NCBI GenBank assembly: GCA_030743915.1
Contig: JASLRP010000059.1
Location: 1-12,187 of the forward strand
DNA: 12,187 nt
Direction: 5' to 3'
Source of the DNA: SAR202 cluster bacterium
GTDB lineage: Bacteria > Chloroflexota > Dehalococcoidia > Lucifugimonadales > UBA1123
Part shown: positions 1 to 6,404 of the stretch, piece by piece
Position numbering within the stretch: position 1 is the first letter of the stretch
Layout: every line of letters begins with the position of its first letter
Program-made: the position numbers and the translations under genes
Notes under the pieces: generated by a model
Seen by the model: the letters and a program-made list of their open reading frames with translations, nothing else
Told to the model about the DNA's origin: nothing
The model's database searches: none

Positions 1-215
1 ACCAGCAAAACGACGTAGATCAGGGATGATATCGTCGCCGCAACCCTTCGCGTCGTAGATGCCGCGAGCCAACTCTGAATGACCCAGCGAGAAAATGGCA
101 TGGAGAATCGGCTTTTCTTGTGACCGGTCTCCTTTATATGCTCTTGGAACTCCCATTCGAACAGCGTGGAGAATCGGCACTCTTTGCAGTCCCAACTGTG
201 TTTGGATTGCATCAT
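1..215 (-). CDS. C2H2-like zinc-finger protein with a hydrophobic segment (C-terminus outside window)
   Basis: This minus-strand reading frame starts at an ATG at 215 and is still open at the window edge, giving 71 residues. An AGGAG ribosome-binding site lies 9 nt upstream (complement of 225-229), which decides the start; a second ATG follows directly. Residues 10-32 form C10-x2-C13-x12-H26-x5-H32, the spacing of a classical C2H2 zinc finger (CKEC, then H and H). A basic stretch KK follows at 33-34, and from about residue 58 the chain turns hydrophobic (VAATISSLIYVVLLV), probably the start of a membrane helix. A soluble zinc-binding head before a membrane segment would suit a small membrane-anchored regulator or adaptor, but no function is assigned. 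A 12-bp direct repeat (101-112 and 167-178, in frame, 22 codons apart) encodes a repeated RFS block. Other frames over this stretch lack such motifs and a ribosome-binding site. Confidence 0.6.
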   Translation of the reverse strand, partial: MMQSKHSWDCKECRFSTLFEWEFQEHIKETGHKKSRFSMPFSRWVIQSWLAASTTRRVAATISSLIYVVLL

Positions 216-463
216 GGTCCGAGTCTCCTGGATGTTGTTGCCTGGCGCTTTCTACTATACGGCCCGTGCTGTTTCAACTTCGCACGTGGTTGCTTGTGGG
301 AAGCCATGAAGTCTCGACATTAGCGTCGGGTCTGGACAGGCTAATCGAGTGGGCCAGTCAACCACAGTCATATGTGATCGCGATTTTGGAATTGGCGGGC
401 GCCCGCGAGCCATTACCTGATTCAGTCGATTCGTCAGCAAGGCGAAAATAGCTGCTGAACTGG

Positions 464-550
464 CGGAGGGGACAGGATTCGAACCTGCGATACGCGTAAA
501 CGTATGCTTGTTTTCAAGACAAGTGCCTTAAACCACTCGGCCACCCCTCC
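464..550 (-). tRNA. tRNA-Ser(UGA)
   Basis: Read on the minus strand, 550 to 464 folds as a long-variable-arm tRNA. The acceptor stem GGAGGGG pairs with CCCCTCC, followed by discriminator G. The D-arm carries the serine/leucine-type GCCGAGTGG. The anticodon stem CTTGT/ACAAG encloses loop CTTGAAA with anticodon TGA. The variable arm has a 5-bp stem (ATACG/CGTAT), and the T-arm is CAGG-TTCGAATC-CTG. The 3' CCA is encoded in the DNA (461-463). UGA reads UCA and related serine codons. All conserved positions look intact. Confidence 0.96.
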
Positions 551-806
551 ACGAGGTGATTGTGCTGGTTACTATGAAGACGTTCCTCTGTTCAAAGAGT
601 CCGCATCCTGGCAGTAGCCGTACTTGGGCCATCTCGTCGTCAGCGAGGGTCCTGGTAACGGATAACAAAGAGCACCCATCCTAATTCTACCGCAGCCTCA
701 TCTCGCAATCCAGGTATCAGATACAAAGCTACTCAAGCATGTTTCTTCAATACCACAATTGGGTATCTCTCAACAAGTGGTAGGATTAGAAGAGATGATG
801 TTGTAT
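551..806. other. Intergenic stretch with no recognised gene
   Basis: Between the tRNA and the next gene I found only open frames of about 35 codons without ribosome-binding sites on either strand. Apart from the possible tRNA promoter, and a weak 5-bp stem just downstream of the 807-1118 gene, nothing in it can be supported. Confidence 0.5.
569..595 (-). promoter_or_regulatory. Possible promoter of tRNA-Ser
   Basis: On the minus strand TTGAAC (complement of 590-595) and TAGTAA (complement of 569-574) are separated by 15 nt, and the tRNA begins 18 nt after the second hexamer. The spacing is shorter than the usual 16-18 nt, so this is a weak assignment based on position and partial consensus match. 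Confidence 0.3.
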
Positions 807-1118
807 TTATTGTCTAAATATAACACCATCAATTCGTATGTATTTCGGGTCGGGACCAGTAATCTCTTGCCCGCTTGGGCTAACATACTGATGCGCTATA
901 CACACCAACCAGTCGTTTACTGAGAGATGTATCCGAACCATCCGGCTTTGGGTGCCTGTCGGGAATCTACCTTTAGGCGACCCCTTCATGAGTCGACCGA
1001 CATCCATATATGCTTGACCACTCTTCAGTTTTTCTCTAATATCCAGAACGCGGTAAATCTCCCACAGTTCAGTATTCGGGGATCGGATTACAATTGGATC
1101 ATTGGATGGAGTTGCCAT
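807..1118 (-). CDS. Small conserved-type hypothetical protein with C-terminal PDPK motif
   Basis: A 103-residue soluble protein if read from the ATG at 1118. The composition is protein-like: an acidic/basic helical stretch near residues 17-33 (ELWEIYRVLDIREKLKSGQ), a Gly/Lys-rich turn (GRLMKGSPKGRFPTG), then a beta-rich C-terminus with WLVCIAHQYV and a GPDPKYIRIDG ending. From memory, the pattern W-x-x-[CA]-x-A-H-x-Y-V followed by PDPK occurs near the end of many small uncharacterised bacterial proteins, so I consider it real. No catalytic motif or membrane segment is visible. The start is uncertain: no ribosome-binding site precedes 1118, and upstream in-frame starts at 1154 and 1169 lack one too. 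The chosen ATG overlaps the ATG of the divergent gene by 2 nt. Confidence 0.55.
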   Translation of the reverse strand: MATPSNDPIVIRSPNTELWEIYRVLDIREKLKSGQAYMDVGRLMKGSPKGRFPTGTQSRMVRIHLSVNDWLVCIAHQYVSPSGQEITGPDPKYIRIDGVIFRQ

Positions 1119-1470
1119 GACTAATGAACTATTCGAACTGCTAAGCCTATACATAGATGGTGGCACCAAATTGGAAGTTGTGGACGACTGGATCGCTGTC
1201 CATATCTGGGATGCTGATCACAAAGATCGAGATATTATCGACCAGGTTGCTGTCGAGTTGTCGTATGTCAAAGACAACGTGTCCGACGAAGCGTCTTTTC
1301 GAATACGCATGAGTGAATTGGTCTCTCCTAATGTTCGAGTCGAACTTGCTGTTTCAGAACCAAAGCCATTGATATCGATGGCCACTTCCAGTAACGATGT
1401 TGACCTTGATGTTAAAACATGGGTTATTGGTGGTGTGGTTAATCACCGAGTTGCGCACCGCTTTGCGTAG
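1117..1470 (+). CDS. Small acidic hypothetical protein
   Basis: A 117-residue protein starting at ATG 1117, preceded by GGAG 7 nt upstream; an in-frame ATG at 1102 has no such site. A TACAAT hexamer at 1089-1094 could be its -10 element. The N-terminal half resembles small bacterial proteins of unknown function with an LLSLYIDG-type helix and an EVVDDWIAVHIWDADH segment. Those proteins usually continue with an alternating Ala/Leu helix and a Glu-rich C-terminal helix, seen here as VAVELSYVKDNVSDEASFRIRMSEL split over residues 44-68. No enzyme motif or signal peptide is visible. The C-terminal 50 residues look less conserved. The last 32 nt overlap the end of the convergent gene at 1439-1927, so extension beyond the ancestral stop is possible. 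Confidence 0.55.
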   Translation: MTNELFELLSLYIDGGTKLEVVDDWIAVHIWDADHKDRDIIDQVAVELSYVKDNVSDEASFRIRMSELVSPNVRVELAVSEPKPLISMATSSNDVDLDVKTWVIGGVVNHRVAHRFA

Positions 1471-1927
1471 GCTGAGGTAGGTAGATTATCCGTAAAGGGA
1501 TTCGAGTGATCCTGATATTTTCCAGATATATATCGAACCAATACAACCCCGGTATTTCAAACTGCACAACTAACTGAGCAATCAAATCCACGCCTCTATC
1601 ACTTTCTCCTTCAAAATTCACTGTCTGTGTCATGGGTTCTGGAGATTCCCCAGATGGCTTTTGGATTCGGATTTGGATTGAATAAACACCTCTAGCTGAA
1701 CCAGATTTGAACCTCAACAGTAAGTCTATCTCTCTTGTTAACGGGTTCATGACTTCCGGCACATTGGGGCCAACTGCGTTTGCCGTGATCCGATCTATCA
1801 TTCGGATCACGGATTTCACACCATCTTGCTCGACGAGAACGCGTTCGCAGATTGTCGCAGCTTGCAAATAAGGGCCATCTGCGAACGGCATATTGGTGTG
1901 GGATTCGAAAAGGTCTGGATTTTGCAC
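1439..1927 (-). CDS. Hypothetical beta-rich protein of 162 residues
   Basis: It begins with GTG at 1927, preceded by a clear GAGGG site (minus-strand GTGAGGGCGAACT-GTG); a later ATG at 1891 lacks one. The block PYLQAATICERVLVEQDGVKSVIRMIDRIT (residues 19-48, broken here by prediction of a helix then a strand) resembles small uncharacterised bacterial proteins that begin with an 'A-x-x-C-E-x-V-L-x-E-x-D-G-V-x-S-x-I-R-x-x-D' pattern. The remainder alternates strands (LLLRFKSG, YSIQIRIQKPSG, FEIPGLYWFDIYLE), suggesting a beta-sandwich. No signal peptide, membrane helix or catalytic signature is seen. It is transcribed away from the membrane genes that start at 2115 and converges with the 1117-1470 gene, overlapping it by 32 nt at the 3' ends. 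The function is unknown. Confidence 0.62.
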   Translation of the reverse strand: MQNPDLFESHTNMPFADGPYLQAATICERVLVEQDGVKSVIRMIDRITANAVGPNVPEVMNPLTREIDLLLRFKSGSARGVYSIQIRIQKPSGESPEPMTQTVNFEGESDRGVDLIAQLVVQFEIPGLYWFDIYLENIRITRIPLRIIYLPQPTQSGAQLGD

Positions 1928-2028
1928 AGTTCGCCCTCACTTCAATTTGCTGACAGTTACACTTGTTATCATACACCTACTCGAACTCGGATAACCTCGT
2001 CATCATCCGGTCACCGAAATCATGCCGA

Positions 2029-2057
2029 TTGACTTCAAACCAACTCAACCTTAAACT
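2029..2057 (+). promoter_or_regulatory. Sigma70-type promoter of the 2115/2688 membrane genes
   Basis: TTGACT (2029-2034) and TAAACT (2052-2057) are separated by exactly 17 nt. The expected transcription start near 2064 leaves a leader of about 50 nt before the ATG at 2115. It would serve the two plus-strand membrane genes as one unit. Confidence 0.5.
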
Positions 2058-2114
2058 TTGGATTCTATGACGCGATGTTCGTAGGTGGCAGTCGCATTGT
2101 CCGGAGTTGGCATC

Positions 2115-2681
2115 ATGGCTTCTCAAAACCATCCGTCGTTGCTCTCGTTGATTCCCAGTCTGATTCATGCGTTGGTCCCAATCGGCGGAGTGATCTTTCT
2201 GGCGATCGGGTTCAGCGGTCTGCTGGTTGTGGGGTTTGGGTCGGTCTTTGGCAAGGATTTTATCTCTGGAGAACGGGCGGACGTTGTTTACACCAGCGAA
2301 CGATGCGCCGACTATTTCGAGTTCCACCCCGAGGCTCAGGACTGCCGGAGCGCGGCCACCGCCCACCACTATGACGAGGTGGTGGATATTCGCGGAGGAA
2401 TCGGAGTCCTGGGAGCCATAGTCCTGATTGCCTACTACGGCCTGAGACGCCGGCTGAAATGGGCATCGGATTCCAAACTGATTCCGAAGGGGTTCTCATC
2501 GACGGTGGCGGCGTCCCTGTGTGGAGCGGCGGCTCTCTTGCTTCTGGGGGTGTTCGCCATGCAGGCTGGTTTCGGGAATACGTCGGGCGCGGGAGTCCTT
2601 CTGAGTGGAGGGCTGGTCTCAGCCGTCGCGTTCCTGGCATACGCAACCCAACTATCCAGAGACCTGCTGAGGAGCGCCTAG
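2115..2681 (+). CDS. Four-helix membrane protein, unknown function
   Basis: A 188-residue integral membrane protein. ATG 2115 is chosen because GGAG lies 8 nt upstream; an earlier in-frame GTG at 2085 has no site. Hydrophobic segments lie at about residues 17-42, 93-110, 129-149 and 156-177. The loop between the first two (45-90) is polar, acidic and His/Asp-rich, with two cysteines (C64, C77) that could form a disulfide if it faces outward. A Lys/Arg-rich stretch (RRRLKWASDSK, about 111-121) after the second helix favours a cytoplasmic side there. The next gene follows after 6 nt, so the two are probably co-transcribed. I do not recognise the family, and no transporter or enzyme signature is visible. 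Confidence 0.68.
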   Translation: MASQNHPSLLSLIPSLIHALVPIGGVIFLAIGFSGLLVVGFGSVFGKDFISGERADVVYTSERCADYFEFHPEAQDCRSAATAHHYDEVVDIRGGIGVLGAIVLIAYYGLRRRLKWASDSKLIPKGFSSTVAASLCGAAALLLLGVFAMQAGFGNTSGAGVLLSGGLVSAVAFLAYATQLSRDLLRSA

Positions 2682-2687
2682 ACCGTT

Positions 2688-3527
2688 GTGAGCCTGCGAG
2701 GTCGCCGATTTCTGATTCACGGCCCGATGGGACTTGCGCTCATCGCCGTGTTCTGGTCGGTGTCCTGGCTTCACGTGGACCCTTTCGGCAGGCACTCGTT
2801 CTTCGGTCTGTGGTTGGGATACATTCTCGTGGTGGACTCCATCGTTCTGTGGCGTCGAGGCGAGTCTCTGCTCACCCGCAGTCCTGCTGGATTTGTCCTG
2901 ATGTTCGTGGCGTCGGCTCCGCTGTGGTGGGCGTTCGAGGGGATAAATCAGCTAACTGATAACTGGCATTACGTCGGAGTCTCCCACTACTCGGCTTCGC
3001 AGTACGGTCTCCTGGCGACCTGGAATTTCTCCATCGTGATACCGGCTGTTTTCGAGACTGCCGAACTGCTGAGCGCCTTTGCCGTCATCCAACGTTTCAG
3101 CCACGGTTCGAAACTCTCTCTTCCTGGCCCAGCCCTGGTTGCCATCTCAGCCTTCGGAATTCTGATGATACCCGCGATGGCCCTGTGGCCGAGGTTCGTG
3201 TATCCGGTGGCGTGGATGAGCCTGTTTCTGATTCTGGACCCTGTGAATCTGGCACTCGGCAGGCCCAGCATCGCGTCGGATATTCGCAGGGGCGACTGGC
3301 GAAACGTCGCCGCTTTTGCGCTGGGCGCGTTGGTATGCGGGTGGTTCTGGGAGATGTGGAATTTCCGAGCGCTTCCCAAGTGGGAGTACGCCATCCCGTA
3401 CCTGGGATTCGCGCGAGTGTTCGAGATGCCTGTGTTGGGATATCTCGGGTACCTTCCGTTCGGGCTGGAGGTCTATGCTGGTTATCACTTCTTGACGGGA
3501 TGGTTCTCGTCCGACGTGAAGAATTAA
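2688..3527 (+). CDS. Polytopic membrane protein with a duplicated E-x2-N...W-x-Y motif
   Basis: A 279-residue protein beginning with GTG at 2688, 6 nt after the preceding stop and without a strong ribosome-binding site, suggesting translational coupling. About seven hydrophobic segments cover most of the chain. Two stretches share one pattern: residues 81-97 (WAFEGINQLTDNWHYVG) and 219-240, which includes WFWEMWNFRALPKWEY. Both contain E-x2-N-x5-6-W-x-Y at the edge of a helix. The end carries FEMPVLGYLGYLPFGLEVYA (245-264), a highly patterned stretch that I recall from uncharacterised bacterial membrane proteins. The conserved Glu, Asn, Trp and Tyr residues suggest an enzyme or ligand-binding site inside the membrane, but nothing shows the substrate. 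Its stop overlaps the convergent gene by 4 nt. Confidence 0.75.
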   Translation: MSLRGRRFLIHGPMGLALIAVFWSVSWLHVDPFGRHSFFGLWLGYILVVDSIVLWRRGESLLTRSPAGFVLMFVASAPLWWAFEGINQLTDNWHYVGVSHYSASQYGLLATWNFSIVIPAVFETAELLSAFAVIQRFSHGSKLSLPGPALVAISAFGILMIPAMALWPRFVYPVAWMSLFLILDPVNLALGRPSIASDIRRGDWRNVAAFALGALVCGWFWEMWNFRALPKWEYAIPYLGFARVFEMPVLGYLGYLPFGLEVYAGYHFLTGWFSSDVKN

Positions 3528-3754
3528 CGTGCGTCAGTCCTGAGAGCGCGGGACACGTTGAAAAACCGTTGTAGCGCCACCAGCGACCACAGGGCTTCGA
3601 TCACCATTATGGGATAGACCTCCTCCAGTCCGCTGTACGCAGAGGTGGCCGCCGACGCTCCGGCGAATATCAGTATGTTCCACCTGGACCGGTCCTCCAG
3701 CCAGTACGACAGAAACATGATGGCAACGGCGATTGAGCCAAATACAGTCAGCAT
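3524..3754 (-). CDS. Small membrane protein with three hydrophobic segments
   Basis: A 76-residue protein starting at ATG 3754, with AGGA about 10 nt upstream. Hydrophobic segments lie near residues 3-19, 27-41 and 47-64, and the tail is basic (FNVSRALRTDAR). The pattern, a first helix ending in SYWLEDRSRW, then FAGASAATSAYSGLEE and a last helix PIMVIEALWSLVALQRF, matches a type of small bacterial membrane protein known only as hypothetical. Composition and the regular hydrophobic pattern support a real gene. Its 3' end overlaps the 2688-3527 gene by 4 nt. The function is unknown. Confidence 0.62.
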   Translation of the reverse strand: MLTVFGSIAVAIMFLSYWLEDRSRWNILIFAGASAATSAYSGLEEVYPIMVIEALWSLVALQRFFNVSRALRTDAR

Positions 3755-3788
3755 TTTTGTATTTATCCTATTGGGATATCAGCAGTTT

Positions 3789-3802
3789 GCGGGTTGACCC
3801 GC
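3789..3802. promoter_or_regulatory. 14-bp palindrome, possible operator
   Basis: GCGGGT-TG-ACCCGC is a perfect 6-bp inverted repeat in the gap between the divergent genes 3524-3754 and 3941-4591. It lies about 30 bp upstream of the plus-strand -35 element. A second dyad ACTGCC-gcttt-GGCAGT (about 3813-3829) adjoins the -35. Either could bind a regulator; this is inferred from position and symmetry only. Confidence 0.3.
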
Positions 3803-3831
3803 GCACGCTGCAACTGCCGCTTTGGCAGTGT

Positions 3832-3860
3832 TTGACAACTACAAATCATGACATTAAAGT
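3832..3860 (+). promoter_or_regulatory. Sigma70-type promoter of the ABM-like gene
   Basis: TTGACA (3832-3837, perfect -35) and TAAAGT (3855-3860) are spaced by 17 nt. The expected start near 3867 lies downstream of an in-frame ATG at 3848, which therefore cannot be the translation start from this promoter; ATG 3941 fits. Confidence 0.6.
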
Positions 3861-3940
3861 CTGAGGCATTCCAGTCTGTCTTGAATCTTAAGCGATTCAT
3901 CTGGAGAATATTTGACTATTCCAAATCAGCAGGAGAACTC

Positions 3941-4591
3941 ATGTACTTGGTTTCGAACACAGTCAGAGCCGTGCCAGGCAGACTCGCTGAAGCATTTTCA
4001 GTGATCGAAAGCCTGTATGAAACGATGAAACCCCAACCAGGTTTCGGTTCAGCTAGGCTCTTGCATTCATTGGCTGAACCGGACCTGTACTCGATTTCAC
4101 TTCGCTGGGAAAGTCGAGCGGCTTCCGAAACATGGCGCACCAGCGAAGAGCGTGAAGCCCAGGTCAGGGATAACCCTTTAGAGGGCCTGACAGTGCCTGT
4201 AGCGCCTCCCCGAGCAGCAGAGGTTGTCGGCAGCGTCGGAGAAGATGAGTGGTTGACCCCTGGCGGATTCTTCATTGTGGTTTGGGATATCGACCAAGGC
4301 GCCGAGGCAGCAAGAGCCTTTGTGAACAGCCGAATGCAGCTATTCAACCTGCTGAAAGAGCACGACGAAAATTATCTGGGAGGGGTGATATACAGGTCTA
4401 TGGGCGATCCGCGTATGATGATCGTCGCTCACGGACTGGCCGACGCAGAAGAGGGATTGGGATTGAGAAACAGCGATCCAATCCCTGGAGTGGCAGAGAT
4501 CAGAGCGGCGAATCCTCCCGGCAATTTCTCCTCTACCGGCAGGCCAGTGATTATCAACCGATGGGAAGTGGCGATGAGAGTCACGCCTTAG
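3941..4591 (+). CDS. Two-domain ABM-like (dimeric alpha/beta-barrel) protein
   Basis: A 216-residue protein from ATG 3941, chosen over an upstream ATG at 3848 because AGGAG sits 6 nt before it and a promoter covers 3832-3860. Residues 1-75 look like a ferredoxin-like ABM domain: strand YLVSNTVRAVPGR, helix LAEAFSVIESLYETM, then GFGSARLLHSL and DLYSISLRWESRAASETW. The W near the end is typical of antibiotic-biosynthesis-monooxygenase-type proteins. A second similar unit spans about 108-213 (GGFFIVVWDIDQG at its start, INRWEVAMRV at its end). Members act as small cofactor-independent oxygenases, heme-degrading enzymes or ligand carriers; which applies is unknown. It converges on the FAD monooxygenase at 4674-6260, with 82 nt between the two stop codons, so a shared oxidative pathway is possible but unproven. 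Confidence 0.6.
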   Translation: MYLVSNTVRAVPGRLAEAFSVIESLYETMKPQPGFGSARLLHSLAEPDLYSISLRWESRAASETWRTSEEREAQVRDNPLEGLTVPVAPPRAAEVVGSVGEDEWLTPGGFFIVVWDIDQGAEAARAFVNSRMQLFNLLKEHDENYLGGVIYRSMGDPRMMIVAHGLADAEEGLGLRNSDPIPGVAEIRAANPPGNFSSTGRPVIINRWEVAMRVTP

Positions 4592-4673
4592 CTCGCTACT
4601 TTGTTGATTCGGCTGCCTCTGCCCCAAGATAAGGACATTTTTTGAAAGGCAGGCAACCCGAGAGTTCTGACAT

Positions 4674-6260
4674 TCAGGTTATGCCTGCAACCTTCCGTAT
4701 CAGTCCGGTGATGCCATCGGGCGGTGTGTCCCCTGTCCAGGCAACGTACTGGTCAGGCCGAACGAGTATCAGGCGCGACTCGAACTCCCTTCGATCTCCC
4801 TCAAATGTATCTCGCACGACTTTTAGTGGCACGTTCAGGGCCCCGGCTGTTTCCTCGAAGGCCTTGACCGTTGAGTCCTCGGCATCGAAGGCCAGCAGGG
4901 TGAAACCGGCGCCCAGTTCCTCATAGACGTTGTGTCCGGAGGACAGGCGCTGTGGAGCCAGATGATGCCCAGCCGTTGCCACAAGAGTAAGACTCCCGTG
5001 AATACTGCACACCGAGTCGGGAGGCCCCATTACCACCGAAGAGCCTTCATAATGAGGCTCATAGGTTCGGTGGACTGCGGTGTCAGCTTCCTCGACCTGT
5101 TTCCAGGCTTGTTCGAACTCCTCAAGATTGCGGTCTGGGCTGTATTTCTCCAGAAACGTCCTGTCTTCCTTGATGCCGCCGGCGATAACGTCCTCGCCGG
5201 TTTCCCAGAAAATCGGGCGGCGCTCCTCGCTGTATGAGTTCAACAGAGCGTCGCCTCCCCATCCATTGAGAGCGGCGGCCAGTTTCCAGCCCAGGTTCGT
5301 CACATCCTCCAGCCCCGAGTTCAGGCCATAGGCGCCGTAGGGCGGATGGCTGTGGGCGGCGTCCCCGGCGATGAACGCCCGGCCGTGGCGATACGTATTT
5401 GCGACCGCGACGCGCAGTTCCCAGAATCCGATGTGGTCGAACTCGACGGTAAAATCAAATCCGGCGGCGCGTTGAAGCAGGCCGTGAAAGTCGTAATTTT
5501 CAGTAGTGGCGTCTCGCGGCACGGGCGCGTGGAAGAACCACCCCTCGCCCACATCGATTCTTCCGAAGAACTGCCACACGCCTTTGAGGTCAGGACTGAG
5601 AGCGCGATAGACGGTCCGTTCAGGCAGGCGCTTCAGGCCCTCATGAAGCTCGCGAGAGCGGAAGACCAGGAGCGCCATTTTCTGATCGAAGTCCGTGCCC
5701 TCCCGCTGGATGCCGAAACGCTCTCGCACCGTCGAGCGGGCGCCGTCGCATCCCACGACGTAGTCAGCCTCCAGGGCTTGCCTGCCAGGCCCGTTCTCCT
5801 CGGAGATGGTGACGCGAACACCATGATCGTCCTGCTCAATGGCCTCTGCCGACCAGCCGAACATGCTTGTGACGCTGTGCAATTCGGCCATGCGAGCGCG
5901 AAGAACCTCTTCCGTCAGGTACTGGGGCAGGCGTTCATTGGCCTGGAAGAAGTAGTCGCCATACGATTCACGACCGACGGGAACGTACCAGTGATCGCTC
6001 ATCAGGTCTCCGTAGGCGGTGATGCCTCCGATAGGGTAGCCGGTCGGCAGAAGGCGCGCGGCTCTCAATTCGTCCACGGCTTCCCAGAAGTAGAAATGCT
6101 CCAGAGAGCGGTGGGTGAGGTTCTGGCCTTTGGGAATCCGTTGCGGCGTCATATGACGCTCAACAACGACACACGAGATATCCCGCTGTCCAAGCTCCAC
6201 GGCCAGCGCAACCCCGACAGGCCCCCCGCCCACGATGATTACCTGATAGCGTTGATCCAT
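4674..6260 (-). CDS. FAD-dependent aromatic-ring hydroxylase (MhpA/PHBH-type monooxygenase)
   Basis: A 528-residue class A flavoprotein monooxygenase, cytoplasmic, expected to hydroxylate an aromatic or polycyclic substrate with NAD(P)H and O2. The N-terminal FAD-binding Rossmann motif is YQVIIVGGGPVGVALA (GxGxxG at residues 11-16). The NAD(P)H/FAD DG motif is VGCDGARSTVRERFG (D172, G173). The third motif is GDAAHSHPPYGAYGLNSGLEDVTNLGWKL (GDAAH at 299-303), contacting the FAD ribityl chain. The C-terminal 100 residues form the thioredoxin-like domain ending in LVRPDQYVAWTG. Length is normal for the family. The start at ATG 6260 is chosen because it directly precedes the Rossmann strand and because a strong promoter covers 6326-6354, which excludes an in-frame ATG-type start at 6329. 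The substrate cannot be read from sequence. Confidence 0.92.
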   Translation of the reverse strand: MDQRYQVIIVGGGPVGVALAVELGQRDISCVVVERHMTPQRIPKGQNLTHRSLEHFYFWEAVDELRAARLLPTGYPIGGITAYGDLMSDHWYVPVGRESYGDYFFQANERLPQYLTEEVLRARMAELHSVTSMFGWSAEAIEQDDHGVRVTISEENGPGRQALEADYVVGCDGARSTVRERFGIQREGTDFDQKMALLVFRSRELHEGLKRLPERTVYRALSPDLKGVWQFFGRIDVGEGWFFHAPVPRDATTENYDFHGLLQRAAGFDFTVEFDHIGFWELRVAVANTYRHGRAFIAGDAAHSHPPYGAYGLNSGLEDVTNLGWKLAAALNGWGGDALLNSYSEERRPIFWETGEDVIAGGIKEDRTFLEKYSPDRNLEEFEQAWKQVEEADTAVHRTYEPHYEGSSVVMGPPDSVCSIHGSLTLVATAGHHLAPQRLSSGHNVYEELGAGFTLLAFDAEDSTVKAFEETAGALNVPLKVVRDTFEGDRREFESRLILVRPDQYVAWTGDTPPDGITGLIRKVAGIT

Positions 6261-6325
6261 AGCAACAATGTTCTCTCGGATGGGATTCGATGCGGCCAAA
6301 AGCGCATCGTCACAGAATGGCGGCA

Positions 6326-6354
6326 ACAATACAATCGCATAAAGACGTTGTCAA
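6326..6354 (-). promoter_or_regulatory. Sigma70-type promoter of the FAD monooxygenase gene
   Basis: On the minus strand TTGACA (complement of 6349-6354, perfect -35) is followed after 17 nt by TATTGT (complement of 6326-6331). The predicted transcription start near 6319 leaves a leader of about 58 nt before ATG 6260, and rules out the longer reading frame from 6329. Confidence 0.6.
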
Positions 6355-6404
6355 ATGTCGCCTGATCCTGGCACCTAAATACCTGATCGCCTGACAGCCT
6401 TGAA

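Noticed and set aside
255..440. Minus-strand 61-codon frame with an AT-hook-like RGRPP
   Set aside because: There is no ribosome-binding site at usable distance, the composition is low-quality, and the similarity to an AT hook is a four-residue match.
95..451. Plus-strand 118-codon open frame over the zinc-finger gene
   Set aside because: It is antisense to the zinc-finger gene, has no ribosome-binding site, and its repeated AWRIG block arises from the DNA repeat on the other strand.
5346..6365. Plus-strand 339-codon frame
   Set aside because: It is antisense to the FAD monooxygenase, a common side effect of GC-rich codon use; its product has no recognisable domain.
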